Under the pieces are notes generated by a model, which was given only the letters and a program-made list of their open reading frames with translations, was not told the DNA's origin and did no database searches. Below are positions 1 through 13,085 of a DNA stretch of 64,000 bases, one piece after another. Position 1 is the stretch's first letter; the number at the start of each line of letters is the position of its first letter. The translations under genes were made by a program, and so were the position numbers. The DNA is taken from assembly GCA_950295325.1 (NCBI GenBank), contig OX485807.1, forward strand, positions 20,243,666-20,307,665, given 5' to 3'. The DNA is from Polytrichum commune. Lineage: Eukaryota > Streptophyta > Polytrichopsida > Polytrichales > Polytrichaceae.

Positions 1-338
1 TCGGCCACCAGAGCTCCTTCCAGCGTTCCCCCTCAGCCCAGCTTCCGGCACAGGCGACGAGTGGTCGCCTCCACCACCTCCGGGAGCGAATGCATTCCCA
101 CCTCCTGCCTCTCGTGCCGAACCGGAGGCCAGCATACCTCTACACACTCCAGCACCCCAACAGTCAATCCCAGCAAGCATACTTGCCGCCATGGTTCCGA
201 TGATTGTGGCAATCATCGACATGGCAGTTGTTATATTGAACATACACAGTGCGTCATTGGAGGGCAGCAGAGCTCAAATTTCATCCAGAAAAAAAATCAA
301 AGTGTGTGGGTGGCGACGTGTGCGTCGACGCGGCGCAC

Positions 339-1617
339 ATGGCAACCCAGGAGCATGAAGCCGAGAGCGACGATTTGCCTCACCCCCATGAGAAACAACT
401 GCATGACCTCATAGCTTGGCACTCACAAGTCCTAAATGCAAAATGGTATGTGAAGCCCCGTTCCACATGTTGGTTCGACGAATACTTGTTCAACATCTAC
501 ACACCGGATATGTTCTACGACATTCTAAGGATGCGGCGGGTGACATTTGACAGGTTGGTCCAAGATTTACGGCCCTTTATACAAGGGCAACACACACATT
601 GGCGGGAACCAATTGCAGTGGAAAAGAAGGTGGTCGTGACATTGTTTAAGCTCATGCATGGTGTGTCCATACCTCTAGTCGCCGACAAAGCCGCACTAGG
701 GAAATCAACCGTGCATGGAATCCTCCGCCAAGTGTGCTCCACAATAAGCCTCCACTTTGGCCACCTCATAGCTTGGCCTGTTGGACGGAGGCTGGCAAGG
801 GTGACGGCCGCATTCCAGGCGAAACAGTGGATGCCAAACTGCATTGGTGCAATTGATGGCACGCACGTGTACATTGCAGCTCCACCCAATAGCATCGTGG
901 CGGCCGATCATCGCAACCGCAACAAGTCATTCAACATTTTACTATAGGGGGTCGTGGACAGCAAGTGCTACTTCACCTCCGTGAACGTGGGGCCCCCGGG
1001 CTCATTACATGACAATGCGCACTTCAAGTCTACTGAGCTATACCGGAAGGTTGAGCTGGGTGTCATGGGAGGTTTTCATGACGATCCCATGACATGGCCT
1101 ACGGCGCTACCCTTCCCTCCCTACATAGTAGCTGATCGTGGGTACCCCCTTCTCAGCTGGTGCATCACACCTTACAAGATGGGGCCCATGGGGATGCCCA
1201 TCACAAACGAGGAAACTTGGTTCAACCGCAAGCACTCCTCCACCCATGCATATGAGCGTGGAGAGAGGTTTTGGTATATTGAAGGCGAGATTCAAAGAGA
1301 TTGGAGGGAAGTCATCTTTGAAACTCGACTTCTTGCCAATTGTTGTGCACACATGCTGTGTGTTGCACAACATACTTCTAGCAAGCAAAGACCGCACACT
1401 TGACCAAATACTTGCCGAGTGTAGTCTCCCGCCAATGGATGCGGAGGACTACTCTCAAGGGGATGAAGGTGAAGTATTTCGACCACCAAGGCCAATGGGC
1501 TTGGTGAGCGAGGAGCGAGCATTGCTTGAAGGCAAGATGGCAAGAGATGACCTATTGGACTATCTAGTACGCATGCAGAACTTTGATTACATAGGACGAC
1601 ATACACGAAGAGCATGA
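339..1617 (+). pseudogene. PIF/Harbinger DDE_4 (HARBI1-like) transposase, broken
   Basis: Cut-and-paste transposase of the PIF/Harbinger superfamily, expected to nick element ends with an RNase-H-fold DDE site. The frame from ATG 339 carries the N-terminal region and the first Asp context AIDGTHV (codon near 855). The second Asp lies in VADRGYP (near 1134) and the Glu in VERGFG (near 1261), followed by the usual CCVLHN block. An in-frame TAG at 945-947 interrupts the frame where a Gln (CAG) would fit. The frame then shifts by one base between about 1245 and 1252, before the ERGFG block. The gene is therefore dead in this copy. A Myb-like partner lies immediately downstream on the opposite strand, the usual two-gene PIF/Harbinger set. 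The left end of the element is outside the window. Confidence 0.88.
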
Positions 1618-1648
1618 AGTCCAAGACAACAAAAGGAAATAAAGTTAA

Positions 1649-2872
1649 AGAGTTCATACACAACCTTGTAAGCGAGTCCATGGATGATGCAAGCATTAGC
1701 AACGCACTCGTCATGTTGCCTAAGTTTCTAGTCCTCTCCACCTCCAAGTCATAGAGTTTGTTGTCCATGTGGAATGCTTCCGCTCCTTTGTTTGCAATCC
1801 TCACCTCACGGGCCTTGTCCAAAGCCATGACTTCTGTTCTCCAAGACCGCTTGTCTTTATCTTGCGCCTCCACTCGAGAGAGGTACTCAAAGTTGAAGTC
1901 TTTGACGAAATCCACAAGGTTGTCGGTGCCGACTGCTTTGCGCTTTCGCCCAGTGGAGCCTGGCATGTCGTCTCCGGGTGTTGCACCCACTGGAGGGCTA
2001 GGTGCGGTTGTAGAGCTTGTGGCTGGGCTGCCCACACCCACAAAGGAAGCTGCACGTGGTGAGGGTGGGGAGCGGCTGAACTGCTTGGCGGGAGGTGAAG
2101 AAATGCGGTCAGAGTCCACTATGTCTGATGCACGTCCAAAAATCTGACGCTTCCCCACAGAGTTTTCCATTTCATTGTACATGGACTCGCTAAACTCTAG
2201 AGGCAATTTCCGGGTCCTACACAAATCTCTCTTCTCCTCTCTATTCATACCCCACCAATTTGCAGACCCAGTCCCCTCTATGTAATCCTTCAGCTTCTTG
2301 TAGTCCTTGATGAGACCATCCCACTTGTTTGTGAGTTGATCCGCATCCCTCTCCCGGAACCCCACCACAGACATGCATCCCGCAAACACCAATTTCCACG
2401 CAGTTGTGCCATAGACAAACTTCGCCAAAGAAGGTTGGCTACAGTTGTGTCTTCCATCCCACTCAATTCACTTTTGACTTATGAGAACGAGCATCTCGGC
2501 CTCAGTCCAGTTTGGACCTCGCACTTTGTGCGGGGCAGCACTCTGGGATTGCGAAGGTCCTGACAAAGACCGTGTGCCAGACGCTCTGCCCTTTGAACGA
2601 CCTCGTCCAGGACCTGCAGATGGGGAAGGCAGCGACTGGCTGCCTGGAAACCCTGCAACATGCTCGACATCCACCTGCACTGGAATTTGAGTTGATGGGT
2701 ACAGTGAGTCGGCACCCAAATCGGCGATGTCCTCCATCGCCTCTGAGATGGTCTGCACATTGCGCAGGGGGCGTCCAAAGTCAGAAAGGGAGGGGCAGTC
2801 TACACAGACTGTCGACCAATAAACAAAGGAAAAACATAGCAATGCTGCAAAAGGCACAGTCGACATCAACAC
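1649..2872 (-). pseudogene. Myb/SANT-like partner protein of the PIF/Harbinger element, broken
   Basis: Second protein of a PIF/Harbinger element; in this family it binds DNA and assists the transposase. Read on the minus strand from about 2872 (Met candidate at 2737), a Ser/Pro-rich leader is followed by a trihelix start (RGPNWTEAEMLVLISQK), then KFVYGTTAWKLV and the DQLTNKWDGLIKDYKKLKDY helix. After that come a Ser/Pro linker with a basic RKRK patch and a C-terminal helical segment ending near 1650. An in-frame TGA at 2468-2470 cuts the domain inside the first helix region; CGA to TGA would explain it. The open frame continues to 1292 antisense to the transposase, but I think the real C-terminus is near 1650. 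A splice acceptor (CTGTGTAG) near 2800 suggests an upstream exon. Confidence 0.75.
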
Positions 2873-4274
2873 ATGGACGCATATACGGATGTCTGTTCAG
2901 CTTGCATTACGAACACATTGATGAAAACAACAGTGCCATTGGGCGAGAAGGGAAACCGCAGGCAATAAATGACGAGAAGTTTGTTCTGGGCACCGGGAAA
3001 AAATGGGTGGCCGCCTTCCTGTTGTGGTCTTGGTCTGCCGCGCGGGCCGAATTGAATGTTGCGGCATTCATCAGCCTGGGGGCACACAGTTCCAATGCTC
3101 ACGGAACGTGTTGAGAGAAATGGGCAGACGTGCGGAGGACGCCCATACTGCTGCACACTCGGAGACAGAATCGGCCCAAAATCAACGGCTGCATACCGAT
3201 TGTTGCAGGGACACCTCCAAGAGCAGGTGGATGAGACCTGGGAGCTGGGGCAATGATCCGCGAGCACCGTCAACACGCGCAGGAGCGCGGAGGTGGATTA
3301 AAAAAAAAACCTGCAAGCATGGAATTCCATGCAGGCCAACTTGAACATCGCATGGCAACACGAATTGAACGAGGAAGGCACAGTGCAGCCCGGAGTGCGG
3401 CAGCCTGTGCTATGCAGGTGGCGGCAACACACACCGAATGACCATGGAGACCAGGAGAATGCGGCACAAGACAACCACAAACGACCAGGATACATAACCA
3501 TGAAGGACCCCATTCAATATCGCCATGCCTGCAAAGTGCGAAAACCAACAGAGAGAGTACACAGCACGCACCGCATATCCCCGACGACCAAATTGGTGCA
3601 AGCAAATGCAGAGAATCTAGGGGCGCCAATAACAGTGGTGAAGGTAGATTAAACCCGGAACAGGGCCACCCAGAGCACGAGAAGGAACGCAAGAGAGAGG
3701 GCGGAAAGCGTGTGAACCGAGTCTGTGGCAGCAACAACCCAGAAAGGCGATAGCTTCTGTGACAAGGGCAGGTGCCAACGGGGGGAAGGCGAGAAGGGAA
3801 ACTCGGAGGTTGGGGTTCAGGTTGTGCACGCGCACAGAGCCCTGGACCTGGGGCGGGGCAGCGCGCCCCGCATGCAGTGTTTGCTGCGACACTGGGGAGC
3901 CGTATAACAACGACTGCGGAGTTGAACACACGGAGGCGCCGGCAGAGGGTGGAAAGAGCAACATATATCCGGGGGCTACTGGTGCCGAAGCGGAAAAAAA
4001 AGCAGGCGTGTAGGAGCACAGACCCGTCAATGCGACTGTATGCAACCTTGGCGGAGGCCCAGCGACCATGCCCGTAGGCAGCCACACAGCATGTGCATCA
4101 AAAAGCGAAGAGAGCAACCCCATAACCACTAACCAGAATGGGTCGAAGTGCAAATCTCTGACACCCCTACCTCAGGCCCGGTTTGGACCCGGCAGCTGAG
4201 GCCCCCGGTATGCCATTTTTGCCGGTCATAGCACCGTTTCCGGGCTGGGACCCCTGGGTGCGGCCCCCCCCCCC
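2873..4274. mobile_element. Right flank of the first PIF/Harbinger element, with candidate terminus
   Basis: GC-rich stretch with long overlapping frames in both directions, none resembling a known protein. It ends in a GC-rich block (4160-4274) finishing in a C-run, followed directly by TAA at 4275-4277. Base composition then drops abruptly to AT-rich. PIF/Harbinger elements end in G/C-rich inverted repeats and duplicate TAA or TTA, so 4274 is my candidate right end. The matching left end is outside the window. Confidence 0.45.
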
Positions 4275-4277
4275 TAA

Positions 4278-6160
4278 GACCGGTTGAAAACTCAAGAGAA
4301 CCAATGTTGGTCTAAAACTCCATCCTTGGTACCATGAGGAGGAGGTTAGTAAGCATGTTAGGATTTGAGAAGATACCTACACTAAATATGATATTTAGTG
4401 TCACCAATTCTAATTGTCTTGTTCAATATTAATTGTAAACCGTGGATAGTGTCACCACCACTAAATGTTAACCCAACATTATTTGTCATTCCTTGACAAT
4501 TTTTTGGTGGATTATAGATTTACAATGTCGCAATTATTGTCACTTACCAAGTGATTTTTCATCCAAATTTCAATCATCCATGACAATATTTCATCACGAG
4601 TTGTTGACAAGACAAGGTAGGGTTTTGGCCAATGGATCAATTTAATGTAATTTTATCATATTCTAAGAAAATTTTAGACAATTATGTGTTCAATATACCT
4701 ACTCGCACATTACTTGCACCATCTTCTAAATTATGTATATTTTTTGCGAATCTTATTTTTGTCAACATGAACACTTTAAAAACTATGAAAGGTAATTAAG
4801 TTGTGTACTTGACCGTGCTTACTCCTATTAAGGTGATACAAGTAGTGAAGGTTTTGCTAAGAGGATGGTGTGTAGCAGGATTTCATGATACCAAAATGTA
4901 TAAGAAACATTTTACAAGAGAGTATTATGCACAAGTTACATCTAAAACTTAAATGGATAGTCCCTTAATATCAATCATTGGCTAAATCACTATGTTAAGA
5001 TTCAATCTTACAAAATGAAGTAATAACGATTTGGATGACGCCTCAATGATGCATTGTCATTGCACTAGTGCCCCACCCAAAAATAGGGGTGGGAGTTGTA
5101 GTCCATACCAATAGCCTCTTGCTCTATCCCATAATGCAAAAAAATGAACTCAATTAAATCTATAAAGACTTGTATTTGGAAAGGAATTTTCCATATATTT
5201 GTGTCAATAGCATGTTTTGGAGTTGGAAAGCAAACGCTTTGGCAAAGATGAAATTGGATGAGGAATCTCGGAATTGGGTTTACTATAGCTTGCGGAAGGT
5301 GATGTATATGGACATTAGATGGAAAGAAACTGAAAATGATTTCATTGAGCGAGCAAAAACAAATGAAAATTTTATATTTAATATGACAAAAGACTATCAG
5401 AGACCTCCGATTGTATCGTCGTTGGATGTTCGCGGAACTCAACGAATAGCTTAAAAATTGGAAAAATACCTACATAATATTGATGTATTTCAAGCATATT
5501 TTAAGGGATGATATGGAAATTCTGGTAAGTATTAACACTTTACAATGAAATAACTTTGAATGATAAGGTATAGTAAATTGATAAATTCATGGATATTAAT
5601 ATTAAATAAGGTGTCGTTTAGATTCTAAGTATGAGCATATGGGCTGCAAGTAAGAAAAATTCCTCATGTGGGATAAAACACGAATTCATCTATAAAATCT
5701 TAGCATGGAGCAATGAAGAGATGGTTAGGTTTCACAACGAATGGATAACAATTATCCATAAAATATCGTTGCTTTGCATTTTTAAGATAATATGAAAACA
5801 ACAATGATAAGGTATACTCAGAAAATGAATAGAATCTGATTATAGCCTACCATAGAACCTAAACCATATCATTATTATCTACGATATTTATCCATAAACT
5901 TATCTTCGAAAGTGTTAAATGATGATAATTGTACATAAGGTATTATATATTGGCATTTTAAAGATAATATGAAAATAACAATGATAAGGTATATTAAAAA
6001 AATGTATAGAATCTGACTATAACCTATCGTAGAATCTAAAACATATGATTATTGTATACAATATCTTATAAATATGCTAGAAAAATGTTAAAAAATATAA
6101 ATATTTTATTATTTATATTTTGAAAAAATATACATTTCAAAAAGTAATACGAATATTAAA
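4278..6160. other. AT-rich intergenic stretch
   Basis: No supported gene. A 5170-5454 plus-strand open frame has no recognisable motif. Direct repeats of the type GATAATATGAAAA-CAATGATAAGGTATA occur near 5790 and 5965, with diverged surroundings, so this looks like old repeat DNA. Confidence 0.5.
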
Positions 6161-6162
6161 TT

Positions 6163-6571
6163 TCAAATGATATTTATTTCTTCTTCTTCTTCGTCGTCGT
6201 CTATCGAATTAGCTTCGATATTATTCTCGGGACTAGGCGCCTTCCACTCGATGTCATGATCGCTTGTTCGGGATTGTGTTTTCCGAGCCAATGTCATAGC
6301 TCGCTCAGCTCTGAGGGCACGAATGCTTAAAGAAGATGCACGAAGACGAGATTTCAACTTAATGTAATGATCAAGAATAGTCTCAAATTTTTTTATAAAC
6401 ATACGCTATGATATTATATTCCGCAGAATTACAAAAAAGAACATCGCGGATATTCGCGGATTCTTTCAATTCGTATCGTTCACGAAAAAAAGCAGGCGCA
6501 AGCGCAAACATATATGACAACTTTGATTTCGCTATCCAGTCTTGAAATGGTTTACTTCGCTTGAAGGCCAT
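6163..6571 (-). pseudogene. Unrecognised acidic-tailed coding remnant with frameshift
   Basis: Minus-strand reading from ATG 6571 gives about 60 residues (MAFKRSKPFQDWIAKS...) and then stops near 6383. An overlapping frame continues from about 6402 with KKFETILDHYIKLKSRLRASS, an Arg/Ala-rich helix, and an acidic tail DDDEEEEE. The switch falls at a run of A residues, which suggests a one-base slippage. I do not recognise the family. It lies on the same strand as the remnants at 6809-7180 and 7678-8168, so all three may be parts of one decayed gene. Confidence 0.35.
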
Positions 6572-6808
6572 TCATGTGGCGAGATAAAAAATAACATCAC
6601 ACCACGCCACAAAGTCAAAATTATTTTTAATTGACCAGATAAAAAACAAGGCGAAGGGAGGCATTTTGTCTAGTATAGGATTTTCGATTGTGTCGCGAAG
6701 CATATTATCCTACTGTCGCTCACTGATAATGGCCCACTTTGATTTCACCTTCACGTCTTCTCATTTTAGCCATGCAATTGGATTGGATAAAACACAAAGA
6801 TTGTTCCT

Positions 6809-7180
6809 TTAGATCTTCCCCACCGTGGTAGAACATGTTTTCGTAAGGTCTGCCATCCGCGACCTACCTCTTTTATCATTGTCTTCTACATCAATAAAAT
6901 AATGATCATTTATTAAATTTTCTTCTTTAGTCTTTCTTATGTAATTTCTTCACACACTTCTACGGGAGTTTGACCTTATTTTATCAATATTGGCAGGGTG
7001 TTTTCCACGTGAAGGTGCGCTTGTCATTTTTTCCACTGTGATACTAAGCTTGGTCATCATCGCATCTAGCGAGCTCCGCATTGTGTTGAATTTTTCATCT
7101 AAGGCTCTTACCTATACCTTCACCTCCTCAAGTTTTGCATATTCGTACGGCTTACGTGCGGAGATATCCCGAATCCGCAT
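6809..7180 (-). pseudogene. Unrecognised coiled-coil coding remnant with two stop codons
   Basis: From ATG at 7180 on the minus strand a frame of 124 codons runs to TAA at 6809-6811, interrupted only by TAG at 7112-7114 and TGA at 6950-6952. Both stops are one C-to-T change from Gln (CAG) or Arg (CGA). Between them is a helical, heptad-like segment (VRALDEKFNTMRSSLDAMMT). The C-terminal part is basic and polar. No family recognised. Conservation of the frame around the two stops argues that it was once a protein, probably of a mobile element. Confidence 0.4.
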
Positions 7181-7677
7181 TCATATCAAGCATCGCTAAC
7201 CCTTCCCTCGACATAGTGAAAGACATAGTGAAAGACATAGTGAAAGACATTAAACAGACATAGGGTTTGCATACATGTAGCTTCTGAGCAAAAAACCTCC
7301 GTCAAGCATATATCCTTATATACTGTAGTTCAATGAAACAACAAATAGATGATAACTTATCAACCAATCTCAAAAGGTACGCCACTATATATAAAGAATT
7401 TTTTTATTTTCTATATCAAACTAATCTCGTAATAATGATAAATAATTGGTGAATAATAAAATATTAGATGAATTTAATAAGTTTAGATTTAAAGTTATCT
7501 TACTAAATAAATTCCTAAAAATAAAAGTGACAATAGATTATAAGATGATTTTTTTAGAATTTACTAAACTAAAGTTAATAAATGACTAGTTGATAATATA
7601 TCTAAGATCCGAACACGACTAAACACTGATATAATTAAAGAAGTGGAATTAAAAATCCTCACTATCGAATATGTCAT

Positions 7678-8168
7678 TTAATTTAACATATTTGACTTGA
7701 CAATGTTCCATTCATTTTTACAAATGTAATTTGACTCTACGAAATAAAAAATAAACAACAATATTCGATGATCGCTAAGACAATCTTTTGCAAAGGGGTA
7801 CATTGCAAAGCGAAAGTCAACAACATCGCGTGACACAACCCTATTTAAGTGGTGTCCAAGGTACATTGAGACATTTATTATTTGTTCTTCAACTTCTACT
7901 CGATTTTGTATTTTTTGAGGTTCAAATTTCATAAAGCCTAATATTTTCATTTCCAACCCCAACCACTTCTGTTTTGATTGACCTTACATTTCAACAAAAA
8001 CTTATTGTAAGTTACTAAATCGTTCTCTGAATGATTATTTCTTCGAATGGATTGAATATTTCTTAATAATTCTTGTTCTTTTTGTTGAAGTAACACTCTT
8101 ATTATATAATGATATATTAGATCATGATTCAGAAATTTAAAAAAAAACAAATTTAGAAAATTCACCAT
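7678..8168 (-). pseudogene. Unrecognised AT-rich coding remnant
   Basis: Two overlapping minus-strand frames (8168-7947 and 7962-7678) join across a frameshift near 7950. The second reads QNRVEVEEQIINVSMYLGHH and VVDFRFAMYPFAKDCLSDHR, which looks protein-like rather than random AT-rich translation. I cannot assign a family. It could belong with the two remnants downstream on the same strand. Equally it may be a chance open frame, so confidence is low. Confidence 0.25.
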
Positions 8169-9550
8169 AACTTTAGGTAAAATCTAATTCTTACATATTT
8201 CAAAAACAATAAATAGCTTATAAATTTTTCATTTCAACATAATTGGTCTTATAAAAATTCATTACTATGTCTAGAAGTTAAAGAATTTCCGTAACTAATA
8301 TTTTATTTTGGTACGACTGACTTTGTAGCTTCACCTTGACTTACTACAGAGTTCATTTGCTGTTATTTTTATAATGATAGTGAGATATTAAAGTTATCAT
8401 TCTTTTTCAATAAGTTTTTTTTCATTCTAAAAATTTGACTCGAAATTATAAATATTTTCGGGAGACAACTTAAAAATATCTTCTTTCGTATTCTATTTTT
8501 TAAGAATTTTTTTTTTGAAGGTCATCTGAACTTATAAGCCATATTTCATTGAATTTGGTAAAAAATAACTGTATAAAAATCACGTAACCTATTCCACAAG
8601 AATCACGTTTGTGTTGGACTAATTATTGATTTTTAAAAAAATTATTAGAATATTTTTATTTATAAGGCTTTCGAATCTACATCATGTTATTTGTCAACTA
8701 AAGGTAAGCGTAAAATGAAAATGAAGGTCATAAAATTTTTTTAATACAAAAATTTTGATTGGAATTACAAACAACAAAAATGTAAGGAGGTAACACCATG
8801 AAGGAAAAAAAATGAAATTAAAATTTGATTTACTATATCAGTAAAAATTAATATTATGAAGTATAAATACACTATAGAATAGTTGATATAGATATAACAA
8901 ATAGGATTAAACTATTTTTCTAATTTAATAACATAGATAATGCATAAGTAATAGAACAAGTTATGAAAAGGCTTTTTATAACAACTTTAAAGACAAAAAA
9001 AATATAGTATGAATATCAAGTCTATTTGCTACAATTAAGAAACTTAAATGCATGTCATATTATCTATATCTCTTCATTTTGATTTAATTTTTTTCAGGTT
9101 GAATTCTATTTAATTTATTTAAATAATATATTTGTCAGTATATAAATGTCTGGTCTTATATAACTTCAAGATAAAATCTTATGCAGTTAATCTATTTTAT
9201 ATTTATTATTTTAGTAAGTTTTGTATTATTTAGTGAAACACAAATACATAGTTTTAAAAAAGAATGAAAAACTAATATTTTTTTAATTGCTATGAAATGT
9301 GTGAATAACAAAGTCTAAAGAATTGATAATTTTTAATAAATTTGTGGTAGAAATATATTATTATTTTATATTAAATAATTCAATTGATATTCTACATTTT
9401 TGAGTTATAATATTCTAAATTTTATTTATCATATTCAAAGCCTAAACCCTAAAGCCCAACTTCACATGGTATGTTAGGATTTGATTTGGCATAGTCTTCT
9501 TATTTTGCATTGTTGCGTTTAAGTGCGCATTGTTCATTCTTGCTTCAATA
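8169..9550. other. Very AT-rich stretch without a visible gene
   Basis: Strongly AT-rich with A and T homopolymers and no frame above the size expected by chance. A short TAAACCCTAAAG motif lies near 9443. I see nothing else to annotate. Confidence 0.5.
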
Positions 9551-10720
9551 ATGAACTTGAGAAGCGTTGTAATGCGGAAGGATGGACAGGAGCGCATCGA
9601 TAATGGGGAGGCGGACATGAGCGTGTTGATGGTAAAAAAAATTATACATTTTTTTAATATTTATCAATGCTCAATGCTCTAGTTTCTTGCTCCCTGCTCA
9701 TACTTTAGCTACCCTGCCCACCGGCCGAGAGGAGGATAAGGAGCTGGAGACGAACTTGAGGCACATGAGATGCTTCAGGTTATTGGAAAAATCTTGGAGA
9801 AAAGGATGTGAGGAGATAATGAGAGAGTTGGTCACCGAGGAGGTGAATAAGGTTTATGCTTCCACCAACCCAGTTCGACCAGATAGGGAGAATGCGGAAC
9901 TATGGAGTAGGGTTTATGAGTTCAAGCAGGAAAAAAAAGGTATGGCCATAAAGAAGGACGATTGTACTCGGGACAAGTTCTCCCAGAAATTAGACCCAAA
10001 ATATGATTACTATGTAAGGGATTGCAAAGGCACGAGGGAGAAGAGAGTGTTGGATTTCTTGGTGCCCATTTTGAGTCCGGAAAAGCCCTACAGTGTTACT
10101 CTTACCCTTGCCACCACCTTGCTTCTAGCCTACTCCGAAAAGAAGGTGATAGATTGGAGAAGTATCATTGGGGAGTTGGTGCACAGGTTGGCAGCCAACA
10201 CCAAGCGCGGACAACCCTCCTACATCGGACCTTTCGTCTTCCACCTTTATGAACACGAAAACTTGCTCACAGATGAGAGGAGACCGAATGGACCGGGTAT
10301 CAGATCATGCGAGAGCTCCAGACCACGGACTCAGAACCAGAAATGGGCCAGGAGGACTTAAAGGAGGAAGATGCGGTGGAACTCAGTGATGAGGAGCGGC
10401 CCGTGTTCAAAAGGAGGAAACTGATAGGGAAAAATCCAGCGACGCGGACTAGGTACGTCGTCAAAGCCGCAGGTTGAAGAACATCCACCTTCACCTTAGA
10501 GGACAATCCGGTGGATTTCATTATCCGCGACCTCGAGGGAGTGCGGTCCCGGATCGTGAAGTATGAATTACAAATGTAACAGGTAGGGGGAAATGGTGGG
10601 CAATCCTCCGCGGGAGAATTTAATTGCCGTGGTACAAGAGGCCATACAAGATCCACGCCGATTGCGGGAGTTAGAAAGTAAGGTGAACTGCCTTACTGCG
10701 GAAAATCAGAAGACTGCGGA
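9551..10720 (+). pseudogene. Repeat-associated plant gene relic of unknown function
   Basis: An ATG at 9551 opens a short candidate exon (MNLRSVVMRKDGQERIDNGE) ending before a GTAAAA donor near 9630. The main block, about 9700-10361, reads TGREEDKELETNLRHM, a Trp-containing EEIMRELVTEEVNKVYAS helix, YYVRDCKGTREKRVLDFLVP and GELVHRLAANTKRGQPSYIG. Near 10290 the frame is lost, and a shifted frame continues with acidic text and a basic KRRKL patch to about 10480. The style is that of a multi-copy transposon-borne gene. I cannot name an enzyme domain. The frameshift suggests a dead copy. Confidence 0.4.
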
Positions 10721-11659
10721 AAATCAAACCTAAATTTAAAAGCTTCACCATTTTTATCTTTTGCACATTCAATTTAAATCCAAAGCATACGGTCTTAATG
10801 GTTCTTAAGATTAGAAACACATATGGACACCATATTGGGCTCACAGATGGCAACAATGCTATCGTCCCTGAGTGGCTTCGAAAAATTGACTACATGGTCG
10901 CAACTATTAGGAGAGAGACAAAAAATTATTTCACGGTGTGATAGGGCCCCTTTACAGAGTCCTAAAGGCTTAAACATGGGGAGGAGGCTCTACCAACCGA
11001 TCTTACTATTGTAGTATCATAATGGATCCTAATGCGGGAGGAAGGCTTTTGCTTTGTGTTTATTATAAGATCTGAAGAGTTAAAGATGTGTTCAATAAAA
11101 TTTGGTGAGATTGTACTTTTTATTTTAAGTTAAATCATATGATAGTGAATTACTTATTTTTCTTCGGTTTTACTATAATGGGATTGAAGACTCTTATATT
11201 GTATAGAATGGATTGGGTAGTGGTGAGTGTGCCTCTTCTGGACCAGTCTTTGATTAATGGAATGGGTCTAATGTTTATGTTTGCAGTTGATAAATGTGCA
11301 ACTCTTGCCATGTTACTGGGCGTAGTGGCGATCTTAGGTTTGAGCTGAAAGATGTAATATTTGGGTATTTTTCTTAGCAATGTAATATCCATCCTTCTCA
11401 TAGTTCATAAATTTTACAATAACGACCTCTTAAATTTGCATACTTAGCAAAGATTGTGTAACAATCAATTCAATCAGCTCAAATCTACTACAAATTAAAT
11501 AATTGATATAAATATATCTTGAATAATTCTGAATAGAAGTAGTGATAACATTTAACTTTATGTGTAAATTCTAGACATATGTATACATAAATGTAAATGT
11601 TTGAAATAAAATTTAAAGAATGAAAGTTATTATTTTTTCTATCTAGATATTTAATAATA

Positions 11660-13017
11660 ATCATAAAGCTGGAGAAAATAGCCTTTAGCAATTCAACAAC
11701 TTTTGCCAAATTCTCCTCCATAACAATGTCTAAAGACACTTCAACGTTTGTCTCTTCGTTGCACCTTGTGTTGTATGCTTGAACATCCTCTTCAGCTGTT
11801 CTGAATAATGACGTTTTCATGTTGTCCAAGATAGCTTGTTAATGAAATTCTTTATCAAACGCACATAGGAGTCCAATCTGCTCTCTACTCATAAGGACCA
11901 TAATAATCCGGCTTGAAATATTTGCCGATGCAATATAAAGCCACTCACATTTTGAATTTTATGTATCCATCCTCACATGTCTCCTTAGTATACTTGTTAA
12001 ATGTTTGTCGAAACGTATGTTTGAAAGTCGTTGAATAATAACATCCGTGGGTTCATAGATACTTGTTTCACTTATGAATCCTTGTACGGTAGCAATATCT
12101 TTTCCACAAACTCTTTACATGTGTCCAAAATAGACAAATGGTTATGGCTAAAAGTGAGATTCCACCTTGCATGCTCACAATCATACATCGCCCCTTCTAA
12201 CTTTGATAGACTTTTATTAATTGTCCTTTAGAGAAGTGCCTGAAAAGATAGGCATGTTGCATTGGCTACAAAATATATTGCCACAGTAATATATTGTTTG
12301 TCATGTTGTCCATGTACTTTAATATGCTTAGCACCCTTTGTTTCTTATGTTCTACTACCACTTATAGGAACAAAATGTATCCTGGTTTAGTCAGTGTTCA
12401 CAACTAATTCCGAATGAATATTGTGAACACTCACAAAGTATGTACATCTTTGAGCCATAGCATTTTTTTTGTTCCTTTTAATCTTTTGGTAGTTTTCGTG
12501 CTACTCGGTAATACCAATTCAGTTCACTTTTTATAAAGTTCTTAGTCCAAGCATAGGAACATTAAATGAGGTTTTGTGCATGCCTTCTAAGAAATTTGGG
12601 TTTCTTTTGGATTGTGGCTTTCATAGGTGGTTGAATGCAAACTACATACAAAGGTTGGCATGCCTTTCTTTGATTCCTAAGAATGGCACAAATCTATTTC
12701 TTCAAAACTGAATGACATTGCAAGATTGAGTGGCGTTGTGCGGATTTGGCAAAGTAAATGTCAAAATTGACACAACGTTTACATGTCTCCTTCAAATCCC
12801 CATTCCAATGAAACCATTTCCACATAGAGTTCTTAGATAAATTATCATAGGCACATGAAAAATCTCCCAATTTTCTATAAATTGTCTTAAAAAAACTCCA
12901 CGCCTCTATAATATTACGATGTTGTTTTATAGCCTTGTAATTAGGAAGCCAAAGAGTAGGGGTGAACCAATTGGTGTATGAACCTCTAACCTTGTTTGGC
13001 TTGATAATTGGGTTCAT
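11660..13017 (-). pseudogene. Pogo/Tigger-like (DDE_1) transposase relic
   Basis: Read on the minus strand from 13017, frames patch together into a transposase-like order. First come a helical N-terminal part with an FFKTIYRKLGDFSCAYDNLS segment and a WKWFHWNGDLKE block. Then follow a tract near 12690-12560 (ICAILRNQRKACQPL, then KSELNWYYR) and a VVNTD-stop-TRIHFVP tract near 12395, where DDE_1 proteins have NTDQTG with the first catalytic Asp. After that are KGAKHIKV, ARWNLTFSHNH (near 12160), FKHTFRQTFNKYTKE (near 12010) and a C-terminal acidic segment (11829-11660). Many stops and shifts separate the pieces, so it is inactive. Superfamily assignment is from motif order, not a search. The MITE at 13086 lies just beyond its 5' end. 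Confidence 0.55.
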
Positions 13018-13085
13018 CCTCTCAACCTATGGCTACAACAACATTGTTTGTCTCTCCTTCCTTGGTCTTCCTATTGGCCGCTTGA

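Noticed and set aside
3270-4153. Long overlapping minus-strand frames
   Set aside because: GC-rich DNA with open frames in several phases and no recognisable domain.
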